Source: Agrococcus terreus (GTDB taxonomy: Bacteria > Actinomycetota > Actinomycetes > Actinomycetales > Microbacteriaceae). From it: a DNA stretch of 64,000 nucleotides. The position numbers and the translations under genes are program-made. Where the stretch lies: the NCBI RefSeq assembly GCF_014645235.1, contig NZ_BMLM01000001.1:1922001-1986000 (forward strand). The letters run 5' to 3'. Shown here in pieces: positions 18,415-26,670 of the stretch; position 1 is the stretch's first letter; every line of letters begins with the position of its first letter. Below the pieces are notes generated by a model. The model ran no database searches. It saw nothing but the letters and a program-made list of their open reading frames with translations, and was not told where the DNA came from.

Positions 18415-21400
18415 GCCGGGCGCACCACGACGATGAGGTCGCCGGCCTCGACCGGCGTGGTGCCGGTGAGCGCCAGGCGCTCGACGGTGCCGCCGACGGG
18501 GGTCGTGATGGCGGCCTCCATCTTCATCGCCTCGATCGTGGCGACCGGGTCGCCCGCTGCGACCTCGTCGCCCTCGGCCACCTTCACCGTGACGGCGCCC
18601 GCGAACGGCGCGGCGACCTGGCCCGGCTGACCGGCGTCGGCCTTCTCGGCCTGCGGCTTGTCGACCTGCACGGAGCGGTCGCGCACGTACACCGGGCGCA
18701 GCTGGCCGTTGAGCACCGTCATGACGGTGACGATGCCGTCGTCGTCAGGGGTGCCCACGGCCTCGAGCTCGACGTTGAGGGTGACGCCGCGGCCGATGCC
18801 GACCTGGTGCTCCTCCCCCGCCTGCATGCCGTAGAGGTAGTCGATCGTGTCGACGACCGAGAGGTCGCCGTACTGCTCGCGCGTCTCCTTGAACGCCTTC
18901 GTCGGTCCGGCGAAGAGCAGCTCGTTGAGGGCGTCCTGGCGGTCGGCGCCGGGCTCGCGCAGGCGCGCGGAGTGCTCGGCCGGCACCGGCTTCACCGAGA
19001 TGTCGACCGTGCGGCCCTCGAGCACCTTCGAGCGGAAGGGCTCGGGCCAGCCGCCCGGCAGGTCGCCCAGCTCGCCGGCCATGAAGCCGATGACGGAGTC
19101 GGGGATGTCGTACTTGCGCGGGTTCTCCTCGAAGTCGGCCGGGTCGACGCCCTGCGCGACGAGCTGCAGCGCGAGGTCGCCCACGACCTTCGAGGAGGGG
19201 GTCACCTTCGTCGGGCGCCCGAGGATGCGCGAGGCCTCCGCGTACCAGTCCTCGATCTTCTCGAAGTCGTCGGCGAGGCCGAGCGCGATCGCCTGCTGGC
19301 GCAGGTTCGAGAGCTGGCCGCCGGGGATCTCGTGGTGGTACACGCGGCCCGTGGGACCCGGCAGACCCGACTCGAACGGCTTGTAGAGGCGGCGGACCGC
19401 CTCCCAGTAGGGCTCGAGGTCGCTCACGGCCTGCAGCGAGAGGCCCGTGTCGCGCTCGGTGTGCGCGACGGCGGCGACGAGCGCCGACAGCGAGGGCTGG
19501 CTCGTGGTGCCCGACATCGCGGCGCTCGCCACGTCGACCGCGTCGACGCCCGCGGCCGAGGCCGCCAGCAGCGTCGCGAGCTGGCCGCCCGCTGTGTCGT
19601 GCGTGTGCAGGTGCACTGGCAGGTCGAAGCGCTCGCGGAGGGCCGCGACGAGCTTCGCCGCGGCGCCGGCGCGCAGCAGGCCCGCCATGTCCTTGATCGC
19701 GAGCACGTGGGCGCCCGCGTCGACGATGCGCTCTGCGAGGCCGAGGTAGTAGTCGAGCGTGTAGAGGTCCTCGGCCGGGTCGAGCAGGTCGCCCGAGTAG
19801 CAGAGCGCCACCTCGGCGACGCCCGTGCCCGTCGCGCGCACCGCGTCGATGGCGGGGCGCATCTGGTCGACGTCGTTGAGGGCGTCGAAGATGCGGAAGA
19901 CGTCGACGCCCGTGCGGGCGGCCTCGTCGACGAACGCGCTCGTCACCTCGGTCGGGTACGGCGTGTAGCCGACGGTGTTGCGGCCGCGGAGCAGCATCTG
20001 CAGCGGGATGTTCGGCATCGCCTCGCGCAGGCGCGCCAGGCGCTCCCACGGGTCCTCGCCGAGGAAGCGGAGCGCGACGTCGTAGGTCGCGCCGCCCCAC
20101 GCCTCCATCGACAGCAGCTGCGGCGTGAGCCGCGCGACGTGCGGCGCCACCGCGACGAGGTCGGCGGTGCGCACGCGGGTGGCGAGCAGCGACTGGTGCG
20201 CGTCGCGGAAGGTGGTCTCGGTGACGGCGAGCGAGGTGCGCTCGCGCAGGGCCTTCGCCCAGCCCTCGGGCCCGAGCTCCTGCAGGCGCTGGCGCTCGCC
20301 CGCGGGCGCCTCGGCCTCGAGGTCGACGGCCGGCAGCTTGATCGCCGGGTTGATGACGCCGTCGGCGGCGCCGTTCGGCTGGTTCACCGTGACGTCGGCC
20401 AGCCAGGCGAGCACCTTCGACGCGCGGTCCTTCGGCGGGTTGATGCGCGTGAGCTCCGGGTGCTCGTCGATGAAGCGGGTCGAGACGTCGCCCGCCTGGA
20501 ACTCCGGGTGCTCGAGCAGGTTGAGCAGGAAGGGGATGTTCGAGGCCACGCCGCGGATGCGGAACTCGCTCACCGCGCGGTGCGCGCGGGCGATCGCGGT
20601 CTCGAGGTCGCGGCCGCGGCACGTGACCTTCGCGAGCATCGAGTCGAAGTGCGGGCTCACCTCTGTGCCCGGGTTGATCGTGCCGCCGTCGAGGCGCACG
20701 CCCGCGCCGCCCGGCGAGCGGTACGCGGTGATGCGGCCCGTGTCGGGGCGGAAGCCGTCGGCCGGGTTCTCGGTCGTGACGCGGCACTGCAGGGCCACGC
20801 CGTGCATCCGGATCTCGTCCTGCGTGAGCCCGAGCTCGGCGAGCGTCGCGCCCGCGGCGATGCGGATCTGGCTCGCGACGAGGTCGACGTCGGTGATCTC
20901 CTCGGTGACCGTGTGCTCCACCTGGATGCGCGGGTTCATCTCGATGAACACGTGCGTGCCGGCGCGCTCCCCCGCCGTCTCGAGCAGGAACTCGACCGTG
21001 CCGGCGTTCTCGTAGTCGATGGAGCGGGCGAAGGCCACCGCGTCGCGGTGCAGCGCGGCGCGCGTCTCCTCGTCGAGGTTCGGGGCGGGCGCGAGCTCGA
21101 CGACCTTCTGGTGGCGGCGCTGCACCGAGCAGTCGCGCTCGAACAGGTGCACGGTGTCGCCCGCGGCGTCGGCGAGGATCTGCACCTCGATGTGGCGGGG
21201 GCGCACGACGGCCTGCTCGATGAACATCGTCGCGTCGCCGAAGGCGCTGTCGGCCTCGCGCATGGCGGCCTCGAGCGCCTCGCGGAGGTCCTCGCGGCGC
21301 TCGACGAGGCGCATGCCGCGCCCGCCGCCGCCGGCGACCGCCTTGCAGAAGACCGGGAAGCCGATCTCGTCGGCGCCGTCGAGCAGCACCTGGAGGTCCT

Positions 21401-21815
21401 GCGTCGCGGGCGTCGACCGCAGCACGGGCACGCCCGCGCTGATCGCGTGCTCCTTCGCCGTCACCTTGTTGCCGGCCATCGCGAGCACCCGCGGCGGCGG
21501 GCCGACGAACGCGATGCCGGCCTCTGCCGCGGCGGTCGCGAGCTCGGGGTTCTCGGAGAGGAACCCGTAGCCGGGGTAGATGGCGTCGGCGCCCGCCTCC
21601 TTCGCGACGCGGACGATCTCGCTCACCGTGAGGTACGCGCGCACCGGGCGACCGGGCTCGCCGATCTGGTACGCCTCGTCGGCCTTCTGGCAGTGGAGGG
21701 AGTTGCGATCCTCGTGCGCGTAGACCGCGACGGTGCGGATGCCCAGCTCGTTGGCTGCTCGGAACGCGCGGATGGCGATCTCTCCACGGTTGGCGACGAG
21801 GAGCTTCTGGAACAT
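18411..21815 (-). CDS. pyc: pyruvate carboxylase
   Basis: Converts pyruvate, bicarbonate and ATP to oxaloacetate, the anaplerotic entry to the citric acid cycle. The 1134-residue protein has the biotin carboxylase domain (about 1-450; MFQKLLVANRGEIAIR start, GGGGRGMRLV ATP loop, EMNPRIQVEHTVTE), the HMGL-like carboxyltransferase domain (FRDAHQSLLATR, RIFDALNDV, HLHTHDTAGG), the PYC/OADA conserved domain and a C-terminal biotinyl domain with EAMKMEAA (biotin Lys1098). Start ATG 21815 has GGAGGG seven bases upstream. The neighbouring garA product controls 2-oxoglutarate use, a neat metabolic context. Confidence 0.97.
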   Translation of the reverse strand: MFQKLLVANRGEIAIRAFRAANELGIRTVAVYAHEDRNSLHCQKADEAYQIGEPGRPVRAYLTVSEIVRVAKEAGADAIYPGYGFLSENPELATAAAEAGIAFVGPPPRVLAMAGNKVTAKEHAISAGVPVLRSTPATQDLQVLLDGADEIGFPVFCKAVAGGGGRGMRLVERREDLREALEAAMREADSAFGDATMFIEQAVVRPRHIEVQILADAAGDTVHLFERDCSVQRRHQKVVELAPAPNLDEETRAALHRDAVAFARSIDYENAGTVEFLLETAGERAGTHVFIEMNPRIQVEHTVTEEITDVDLVASQIRIAAGATLAELGLTQDEIRMHGVALQCRVTTENPADGFRPDTGRITAYRSPGGAGVRLDGGTINPGTEVSPHFDSMLAKVTCRGRDLETAIARAHRAVSEFRIRGVASNIPFLLNLLEHPEFQAGDVSTRFIDEHPELTRINPPKDRASKVLAWLADVTVNQPNGAADGVINPAIKLPAVDLEAEAPAGERQRLQELGPEGWAKALRERTSLAVTETTFRDAHQSLLATRVRTADLVAVAPHVARLTPQLLSMEAWGGATYDVALRFLGEDPWERLARLREAMPNIPLQMLLRGRNTVGYTPYPTEVTSAFVDEAARTGVDVFRIFDALNDVDQMRPAIDAVRATGTGVAEVALCYSGDLLDPAEDLYTLDYYLGLAERIVDAGAHVLAIKDMAGLLRAGAAAKLVAALRERFDLPVHLHTHDTAGGQLATLLAASAAGVDAVDVASAAMSGTTSQPSLSALVAAVAHTERDTGLSLQAVSDLEPYWEAVRRLYKPFESGLPGPTGRVYHHEIPGGQLSNLRQQAIALGLADDFEKIEDWYAEASRILGRPTKVTPSSKVVGDLALQLVAQGVDPADFEENPRKYDIPDSVIGFMAGELGDLPGGWPEPFRSKVLEGRTVDISVKPVPAEHSARLREPGADRQDALNELLFAGPTKAFKETREQYGDLSVVDTIDYLYGMQAGEEHQVGIGRGVTLNVELEAVGTPDDDGIVTVMTVLNGQLRPVYVRDRSVQVDKPQAEKADAGQPGQVAAPFAGAVTVKVAEGDEVAAGDPVATIEAMKMEAAITTPVGGTVERLALTGTTPVEAGDLIVVVRPA

Positions 21816-21865
21816 GCGTTGACCCTCCAGGGTGCGGCGGCGCGGGCTCCTCAATCTATCTGGCG

Positions 21866-21871
21866 TAGGCT
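21866..21871 (+). promoter_or_regulatory. -10 box of the parA-like gene
   Basis: TAGGCT ends eight bases before GTG 21880 and no ribosome site lies between, so the transcript is probably leaderless or nearly so. Confidence 0.5.
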
Positions 21872-21879
21872 TGACCGCC

Positions 21880-22782
21880 GTGCACGTACTCTCCATCAGC
21901 TCCCTCAAGGGCGGCGTCGGCAAGACGACCGTGACGCTCGGCCTGGCCTCTGCGGCGTTCGCCAAGGGGCTCCGCACCCTCGTGGTCGACCTGGACCCCC
22001 AGTCGGACGCCTCGACCGGCATGGACATCGAGATCGAGGGCCGCCTCAACGTCGCGGACGTGCTCTCGAACCCGAAGGACAAGGTCGTCCAGCAGGCCAT
22101 CTCCCCCTCGGGCTGGACCCAGGGCCACGGCGGCACGATCGACGTGCTCATCGGCAGCCCCTCCGCGATCAACTTCGACGGGCCGCACCCGACGATCAAG
22201 GACATCTGGAAGCTCGAGACGGCCCTCACGACCGTCGAGAACGACTACGACCTCGTCCTCATCGACTGCGCCCCGAGCCTCAACGCGCTCACCCGCACGG
22301 CGTGGGCCGCCTCCGACCGCGTCCTCGTCGTCACGGAGCCCGGCCTGTTCTCGGTCGCCGCAGCCGACCGCGCGCTCCGCGCGATCGAGGAGATCCGCCG
22401 CGGCCTCAGCCCGCGCCTCCAGCCGCTCGGCATCGTCGTGAACCGCTCGCGCCCGCAGTCGCTCGAGCACCAGTTCCGCATCCAGGAGCTCAAGGACATG
22501 TTCGGGCCGCTCGTGCTCGAGACCGTGCTGCCCGAGCGCACCTCGATGCAGCAGGCGCAGGGCGCGGCCCGGCCGCTGCACGTGTGGCCCGGCGAGGGCG
22601 CGCAGGAGATGGCGCTGCAGTTCGACGAGCTGCTCCAGACGGTGCTGACTGCCGCGGGCCGCGGCGGCGGCGAGGCCGCCTCCGGCCGCAAGGTGCCGGC
22701 ACCGACCGCCGCCGGCGACGCCGACGCGGCCGCCGAGCTCGAGGCGGCGGAGTCCGCCGAGGGCGACGAGCAGGCCAAGTAG
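21880..22782 (+). CDS. ParA-family ATPase without ParB partner
   Basis: A 300-residue deviant Walker ATPase. It opens MHVLSISSLKGGVGKTTVTLG (Walker A with signature lysine), followed by VVDLDPQSDAS (Walker A'), YDLVLIDCAPSLNALT (Walker B) and a Glu/Ala-rich tail. No parB or parS-like array is nearby, so it is an orphan. Corynebacterial PldP, a ParA-like protein that affects division site choice, is a possible relative. An ATG at 21832 would lengthen it but lies upstream of the -10 box, so GTG 21880 is preferred. Confidence 0.88.
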   Translation: MHVLSISSLKGGVGKTTVTLGLASAAFAKGLRTLVVDLDPQSDASTGMDIEIEGRLNVADVLSNPKDKVVQQAISPSGWTQGHGGTIDVLIGSPSAINFDGPHPTIKDIWKLETALTTVENDYDLVLIDCAPSLNALTRTAWAASDRVLVVTEPGLFSVAAADRALRAIEEIRRGLSPRLQPLGIVVNRSRPQSLEHQFRIQELKDMFGPLVLETVLPERTSMQQAQGAARPLHVWPGEGAQEMALQFDELLQTVLTAAGRGGGEAASGRKVPAPTAAGDADAAAELEAAESAEGDEQAK

Positions 22783-22846
22783 CACCACCCCAGCACGACG
22801 AAGGGCGCCTCCCGCGGGAGGCGCCCTTCGTCGTGCTGGGGTGGTG
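22783..22846. terminator. bidirectional terminator, perfect 64-base palindrome
   Basis: Bases 22783-22846 are a perfect palindrome: 32 bases each side of the centre CCCGCGGG, starting CACCACCCCAGCACGACGAA. It begins directly after the parA-like stop codon and ends three bases before the end of the convergent merR gene, so it can terminate both. It is unusually long. Confidence 0.9.
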
Positions 22847-22849
22847 GGC

Positions 22850-23428
22850 CTATGCGGTGCGGCTGCGGCGCGCGCGGCGCGCGGCGAGCTCGTCGACCTG
22901 GTGCTCGTCGACCGGCGTGACGTCGAGCTCGATGAGCTGCGTCTCGACCTCGCGGAGCACCTTGCCGACGGCGATGCCGAAGACGCCCTGGCCGCGGCCG
23001 AGGAGGTCGATGACCTCGTCGGTCGAGGTGCAGAGGTACACGCTCGCGCCGTCGGACATGAGGGTGATCTGCGTGAGGTCGCGCACGCCCGCGTCGTGGA
23101 GCTGCTGGATCGCGACGCGGATCTGCTGGAGCGAGATGCCGGCGTCGAGCAGGCGCTTCACGAGCTTGAGGACGAGGATGTCGCGGAACGAGTAGAGGCG
23201 CTGGCTGCCCGAGCCGTGGGCGGGACGGATCGTCGGGACGACGAGGTCGGTGCGCGCCCAGTAGTCGAGCTGGCGGTAGGTGATGCCGGCCGCCTCCGCG
23301 GCGATGGCGCCGCGGTAGCCGACGGCGTCGGACTCCTGCGGCAGGCCGTCGGTGAAGAGCACGCCCAGCTCGTAGGGGGCGTCGCCCGCCGGCTGGTCGA
23401 CCTGGTCGGGGTCCTTGCCCTCGCGCAT
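22850..23428 (-). CDS. MerR-family regulator (Rv1830-like)
   Basis: A 192-residue MerR-type regulator: DNA-binding wing helix region with GITYRQLDYWARTDLVVPTIRP, GSQRLYSFRDILVLKLVKRLLD, then a C-terminal domain rather than a metal or drug pocket. Gene order garA-ftsR-this gene parallels Rv1827-Rv1828-Rv1830 of mycobacteria, minus the DUF151 gene Rv1829. Start ATG 23428 has GGAAGGAA five bases upstream. A CTCAACC/GGTTGAG dyad 29-52 bases upstream is a candidate MerR-type operator. Confidence 0.88.
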   Translation of the reverse strand: MREGKDPDQVDQPAGDAPYELGVLFTDGLPQESDAVGYRGAIAAEAAGITYRQLDYWARTDLVVPTIRPAHGSGSQRLYSFRDILVLKLVKRLLDAGISLQQIRVAIQQLHDAGVRDLTQITLMSDGASVYLCTSTDEVIDLLGRGQGVFGIAVGKVLREVETQLIELDVTPVDEHQVDELAARRARRSRTA

Positions 23429-23456
23429 CGACGTTCCTTCCGCTGTGCTGTGGGGG

Positions 23457-23480
23457 CTCAACCTTCAAGAAGGGGTTGAG
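23457..23480. promoter_or_regulatory. inverted repeat, candidate MerR operator
   Basis: CTCAACC (23457-23463) and GGTTGAG (23474-23480) flank a 10-base spacer upstream of the second merR gene. MerR regulators bind dyads that overlap the promoter spacer, and this dyad is well placed for autoregulation or for control by the neighbouring FtsR-like protein. Confidence 0.5.
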
Positions 23481-23574
23481 TGTTCCCACCGTAGCGACCC
23501 GTCGCCCCGCTCCTGCGGGGAGGGCGCGGCGTGTCGTCGCCGAGTCTACGCCGCGCCGCCCACGGGCGGCAGTG

Positions 23575-24258
23575 CTACACGCCCAGCGCGTCGCGCGTGA
23601 GGATGTCGCGGAGCGCCTGGATGTGCCCCGCGAGGTCGCGCGCGGCCTCGGCGGCGCGGGCCTGGCTGCCCGTCTCGCGGCGGCCGCGGATCGGCGCGAG
23701 CGCCGACTCGATGAGCGCCGCCTCGCGCTGCGCGGCCTGGCGCATGCCGCGCAGGTGGCGCGGCTCGATGCCGAATCGCTGGAGCTCCGCGAGCGCGCGC
23801 AGCGCCTGCAGCGCGTCCTCGCCGAAGGGCTCGGCGCCCGGGATGAGCTGGGCGGAGATCGCGTCGGCGAGCAGCTGCTTCGACGCACCGGCCTCCGACT
23901 GCAGCTCCGCGCGCGACAGGCGGCGCTCCGCGGTGAGGATCGAGGGCGCCTCGACCCGCACGTTCGCGCCCGGCAGCTGCGGGGTGCGGCCTGCGTCGAT
24001 GTCGTCGAGGTGGCCGAGGATGACCTTGAGCGGCAGGTAGTGGTCGCGCTGCAGCGTGAGGATGAAGCGCAGCCGCTCGAGGTCGGCCTGGTCGAACTTG
24101 CGGTAGCCCGAGGGCGTGCGCTGCGGCGTGATGAGGCCCTGGTCCTCGAGGAAGCGCAGCTTCGACGGCGAGAGGTCGGGGAACTCGGGGCCGAGCTTCG
24201 CCAGCACCTGGCCGATCGACAGGAGGCCCGCAGGCTTCCTCGCGGTCTGTGCGCTCAC
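23575..24258 (-). CDS. ftsR: MerR-family regulator FtsR (Rv1828-like)
   Basis: A 227-residue regulator starting GTG at 24258, overlapping the garA stop (GTGA). The N-terminus matches FtsR/Rv1828: LLSIGQVLAKLGPEFP, SKLRFLEDQGLITPQRTPSGYRKF and LRFILTLQRDHYLPLKVI. FtsR of Corynebacterium glutamicum is known to activate ftsZ. The C-terminal half is helical and less conserved. Long reading upstream in this frame is a shadow over garA. Confidence 0.9.
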   Translation of the reverse strand: MSAQTARKPAGLLSIGQVLAKLGPEFPDLSPSKLRFLEDQGLITPQRTPSGYRKFDQADLERLRFILTLQRDHYLPLKVILGHLDDIDAGRTPQLPGANVRVEAPSILTAERRLSRAELQSEAGASKQLLADAISAQLIPGAEPFGEDALQALRALAELQRFGIEPRHLRGMRQAAQREAALIESALAPIRGRRETGSQARAAEAARDLAGHIQALRDILTRDALGV

Positions 24259-24710
24259 GCCCGGGGCTCGAGGTCGAGCCGCGAGCGGTAGAACGTGAGG
24301 CGGAACTTGCCCACCTGCACCTCGGCGCCGTCGCGCAGCGCGACGTGGTCGACCCGCTCGCCGTCGTGGTACGTGCCGTTCAGCGAGCCGAGGTCGCGCA
24401 GCTCGAACTGCGTGCCCGTGCGCGAGAACTCGGCGTGACGGCGCGAGACGGTGACGTCGTCGAGGAAGATGTCGGCGTCGGGGTGGCGGCCGGCGATCGT
24501 GGAGTCCTGGTCGAGCAGGAAGCGCGCGCCCACGTTGGGGCCGCGGCGCACGACGAGGATGGCGGAGCCGGACGGCAGCGACGCGACCGCCTCGCGGTCC
24601 TCGGCGGAGGTGCCCGAGAGCATCGACGCGAGCTGCGCCCGGTAGTCGTCGCCCCACGACTGCGTGCTCTCGCCGTCGCGGCCCGGCGTCCCGGAGTCGT
24701 GCTCGGTCAT
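24255..24710 (-). CDS. garA: FHA-domain regulator GarA/OdhI
   Basis: A 151-residue FHA protein. The FHA domain (about 50-140) shows AGRHPDADIFLDDVTVSRRHAEF and GSLNGTYHDGE. In mycobacteria and corynebacteria GarA/OdhI binds and inhibits 2-oxoglutarate dehydrogenase until Ser/Thr kinases phosphorylate an N-terminal ETTSVF motif. Here the aligned motif is ESTQSW, keeping the second threonine (Thr16) but changing the residues around it. ATG 24710 has GGAGGAAGCGC directly upstream. Operon with the two MerR genes downstream. Confidence 0.9.
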   Translation of the reverse strand: MTEHDSGTPGRDGESTQSWGDDYRAQLASMLSGTSAEDREAVASLPSGSAILVVRRGPNVGARFLLDQDSTIAGRHPDADIFLDDVTVSRRHAEFSRTGTQFELRDLGSLNGTYHDGERVDHVALRDGAEVQVGKFRLTFYRSRLDLEPRA

Positions 24711-24858
24711 GCGCTTCCTCCACGCGGTTCCGGCCGGCGGCGCCGGCGAGTGACGATCAGCATAGCGATCCGAGCCTGTGCGACGCCCACGGGGACCGAG
24801 GCACGCGCACGCTCGAACCATCGACACTAGCGGAGCCGGAGCCCGGCCGGGACCGGTC

Positions 24859-25173
24859 TCAGGCCGCCCAGCCGAGCGCGCGCAGGAGCGCGGCGGTGCC
24901 CGCCGCGGCGGCGACCGCGACGATGAACGGCGCGCGCACCGCGAAGAGCCCCGCGGCCACGAGCACGGCGGGGATGCGCGCGTCGGCGACGAGCGCCTCC
25001 CCCTGCCCGAGCGCCTGCACGGCGACGAGGCCCGCGAGCAGCGAGACGGTGAGCAGCTCGAGCGTGCGGCGCGGCCGCGGCGCGTCGAACAGCGCCGGCG
25101 GCACGGCGTAGCCGAGCAGCTTGATCGCGAGCACGGCGATGCTCGCGAGCAGGATGAGGTGCCAGAGCGTCAT
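24859..25173 (-). CDS. azlD: AzlD-type branched-chain amino acid exporter subunit
   Basis: A 104-residue membrane protein with about three to four helices (MTLWHLILLASIAVLAIKLLG at the N-terminus). AzlD pairs with AzlC to export branched-chain amino acids or analogues. The ATG overlaps the azlC stop (ATGA), confirming the pair. Length is normal for AzlD. Confidence 0.88.
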   Translation of the reverse strand: MTLWHLILLASIAVLAIKLLGYAVPPALFDAPRPRRTLELLTVSLLAGLVAVQALGQGEALVADARIPAVLVAAGLFAVRAPFIVAVAAAAGTAALLRALGWAA

Positions 25174-25958
25174 GCGCCGCCCTCCCGGTCGTGCTCCTGG
25201 CCGTGCTCGACGCCCGCGCTGCCGACCGGCCCGGGGCGCTCGTGGGCGCCGTGCCGGTGCTCGGGCCCGCCCGGATCCGGCATCCGAGACTCGTGGCGCG
25301 GGCCGAGCACGTTCGTGAGGCCCACGACGACGCCGACGAGCGCGGCGACCACCACGGGCAACCCGGCCGGCAGCGCGGGCAGCAGCGCCGCCGCGGCGAC
25401 GGCGCTCGCCGCGGCGACCGCGATCGCCTGCCGGCCCTTGAGCCGCGGCCAGAGCAGGCCGACGAAGGCGGCGGCGGCAGCGGCGTCGAGGCCCCACTGG
25501 CGCGGGTCGCCGAGCAGGTCGCCCAGCAGCGCGCCGCCGAGGGTCGCGAGGTTCCACCCGATCCAGATGCCGACGCCCGTCACCCAGAACCCGACGCGGC
25601 GGGCGCGCGGCTCCTCCTGCGCGAGCGCGACCGCGGTCGACTCGTCGATCGTCACGTGCGCCGCGACGGGCAGCAGCGCCCCGCGCGGGTCGACGACGCG
25701 GCGCACGCTCATGCCGTAGAGGGCGTTCCGCAGGCCCAGCATGGCGGCGCTGGCGACGCCCGCGACCCCGCCGCCCGCGGCGACCGCGCCGATGAAGGCG
25801 AACTGCGAGCCTCCCGAGAACATGAGCATCGACAGCACCATCGCCTGCCACACGTCGAGCCCGCTCGCGACGGCGAGCGCGCCGAACGAGAGGCCGTAGG
25901 CGCTCGTGGCGACCACGACCGACACGCCCTCGCGCCACGCGCGCCGCACCGGATCCAT
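25170..25958 (-). CDS. azlC: AzlC-family branched-chain amino acid exporter
   Basis: A 262-residue inner-membrane protein with the AzlC features GVSVVVATSAYGLSFGALAV, FSGGSQFAF and ALYGMSVRRV near the N-terminus, and six to eight predicted helices. It forms the larger subunit of the AzlCD (BrnFE-like) exporter. A TAGCCT hexamer sits six bases before ATG 25958, so translation is probably leaderless. The tail is Gly/His/Glu-rich and hydrophilic. Divergent from the DNA glycosylase operon. Confidence 0.92.
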   Translation of the reverse strand: MDPVRRAWREGVSVVVATSAYGLSFGALAVASGLDVWQAMVLSMLMFSGGSQFAFIGAVAAGGGVAGVASAAMLGLRNALYGMSVRRVVDPRGALLPVAAHVTIDESTAVALAQEEPRARRVGFWVTGVGIWIGWNLATLGGALLGDLLGDPRQWGLDAAAAAAFVGLLWPRLKGRQAIAVAAASAVAAAALLPALPAGLPVVVAALVGVVVGLTNVLGPRHESRMPDPGGPEHRHGAHERPGPVGSAGVEHGQEHDREGGA

Positions 25959-25964
25959 CCCGCC

Positions 25965-26022
25965 AGGCTAGGGCGCCGGAGCGGCCCGGGCCGCCATGGG
26001 CGTCGGGGGCCGCGGGTAGCGT
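25965..26022. promoter_or_regulatory. divergent leaderless promoters (azlC / tag)
   Basis: Minus-strand TAGCCT (25965-25970) lies six bases before the azlC ATG; plus-strand TAGCGT (26017-26022) lies six bases before the tag ATG at 26029. Neither gene has a ribosome site. Confidence 0.6.
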
Positions 26023-26028
26023 GGGGGC

Positions 26029-26670
26029 ATGCACCTCATCGTCGGCGAGGACGGCCTCGCGCGGCCGCCGTGGGCGGCGACCGACCCGCTGCTGCGCGCC
26101 TACTACGACGAGGAGTGGGGCATGCCCGTGCGCGACGAGCGCGGGCTGTTCGAGCGGCTCTCGCTCGAGGCATTCCAGTCGGGGCTCTCGTGGGCGACGA
26201 TCCTGCGCAAGCGCCCCGCGTTCCGCGAGGCCTTCGCCGGCTTCGACCCCGACGCCGTCGCCGCCTTCGACGAGGACGACGCGCTGCGGCTCATGGCCGA
26301 CGCGGGCATCGTGCGCAACCGGCGCAAGATCGACGCGACGATCGGCAACGCGCGCGCGACCGCGGCGCTGCGCGCCGACGGCGGCCTGCCGGCGCTGCTG
26401 TGGTCGGCGCGGCCGGCGACGACCCCCGTGCCGTCGTCCTTCGCGGAGGTGCCCACGCAGTCGCCCGAGTCGGTCGCGCTCGCGAAGGCGCTGCGCGCCC
26501 GCGGGTTCGCCCACGTCGGCCCGACCACGATGTTCGCGCTCATGGAGGCCGTCGGCATCGTCGACACCCACCTCGTCGGCTCCCACCGCCGCGGCACGAG
26601 CGGCGCCTGGCTGCCCGACGGAGCCCCGGATCCGCGGTTCGCGGCGCCCGGCGCGAGGGCCGCGGCGTGA
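26029..26670 (+). CDS. tag: DNA-3-methyladenine glycosylase I
   Basis: Tag excises 3-methyladenine from alkylated DNA, starting base-excision repair. The 213-residue protein shows YYDEEWGMPVRDERGLFERL, FQSGLSWATILRKRPAF, IVRNRRKI and GFAHVGPTTMFALMEAVGIV, all family signatures. The usual N-terminal zinc-binding cysteine (WC) is absent and the C-terminal zinc ligands are not evident, as in several actinobacterial members. First gene of a three-gene operon with 4-base overlaps. Confidence 0.92.
   Translation: MHLIVGEDGLARPPWAATDPLLRAYYDEEWGMPVRDERGLFERLSLEAFQSGLSWATILRKRPAFREAFAGFDPDAVAAFDEDDALRLMADAGIVRNRRKIDATIGNARATAALRADGGLPALLWSARPATTPVPSSFAEVPTQSPESVALAKALRARGFAHVGPTTMFALMEAVGIVDTHLVGSHRRGTSGAWLPDGAPDPRFAAPGARAAA

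Noticed and set aside
18807-23195. 1462-codon open frame opposite pyruvate carboxylase
   Set aside because: Antisense shadow of pyc; composition is Arg/His/Glu-rich and no start site or domain is present.
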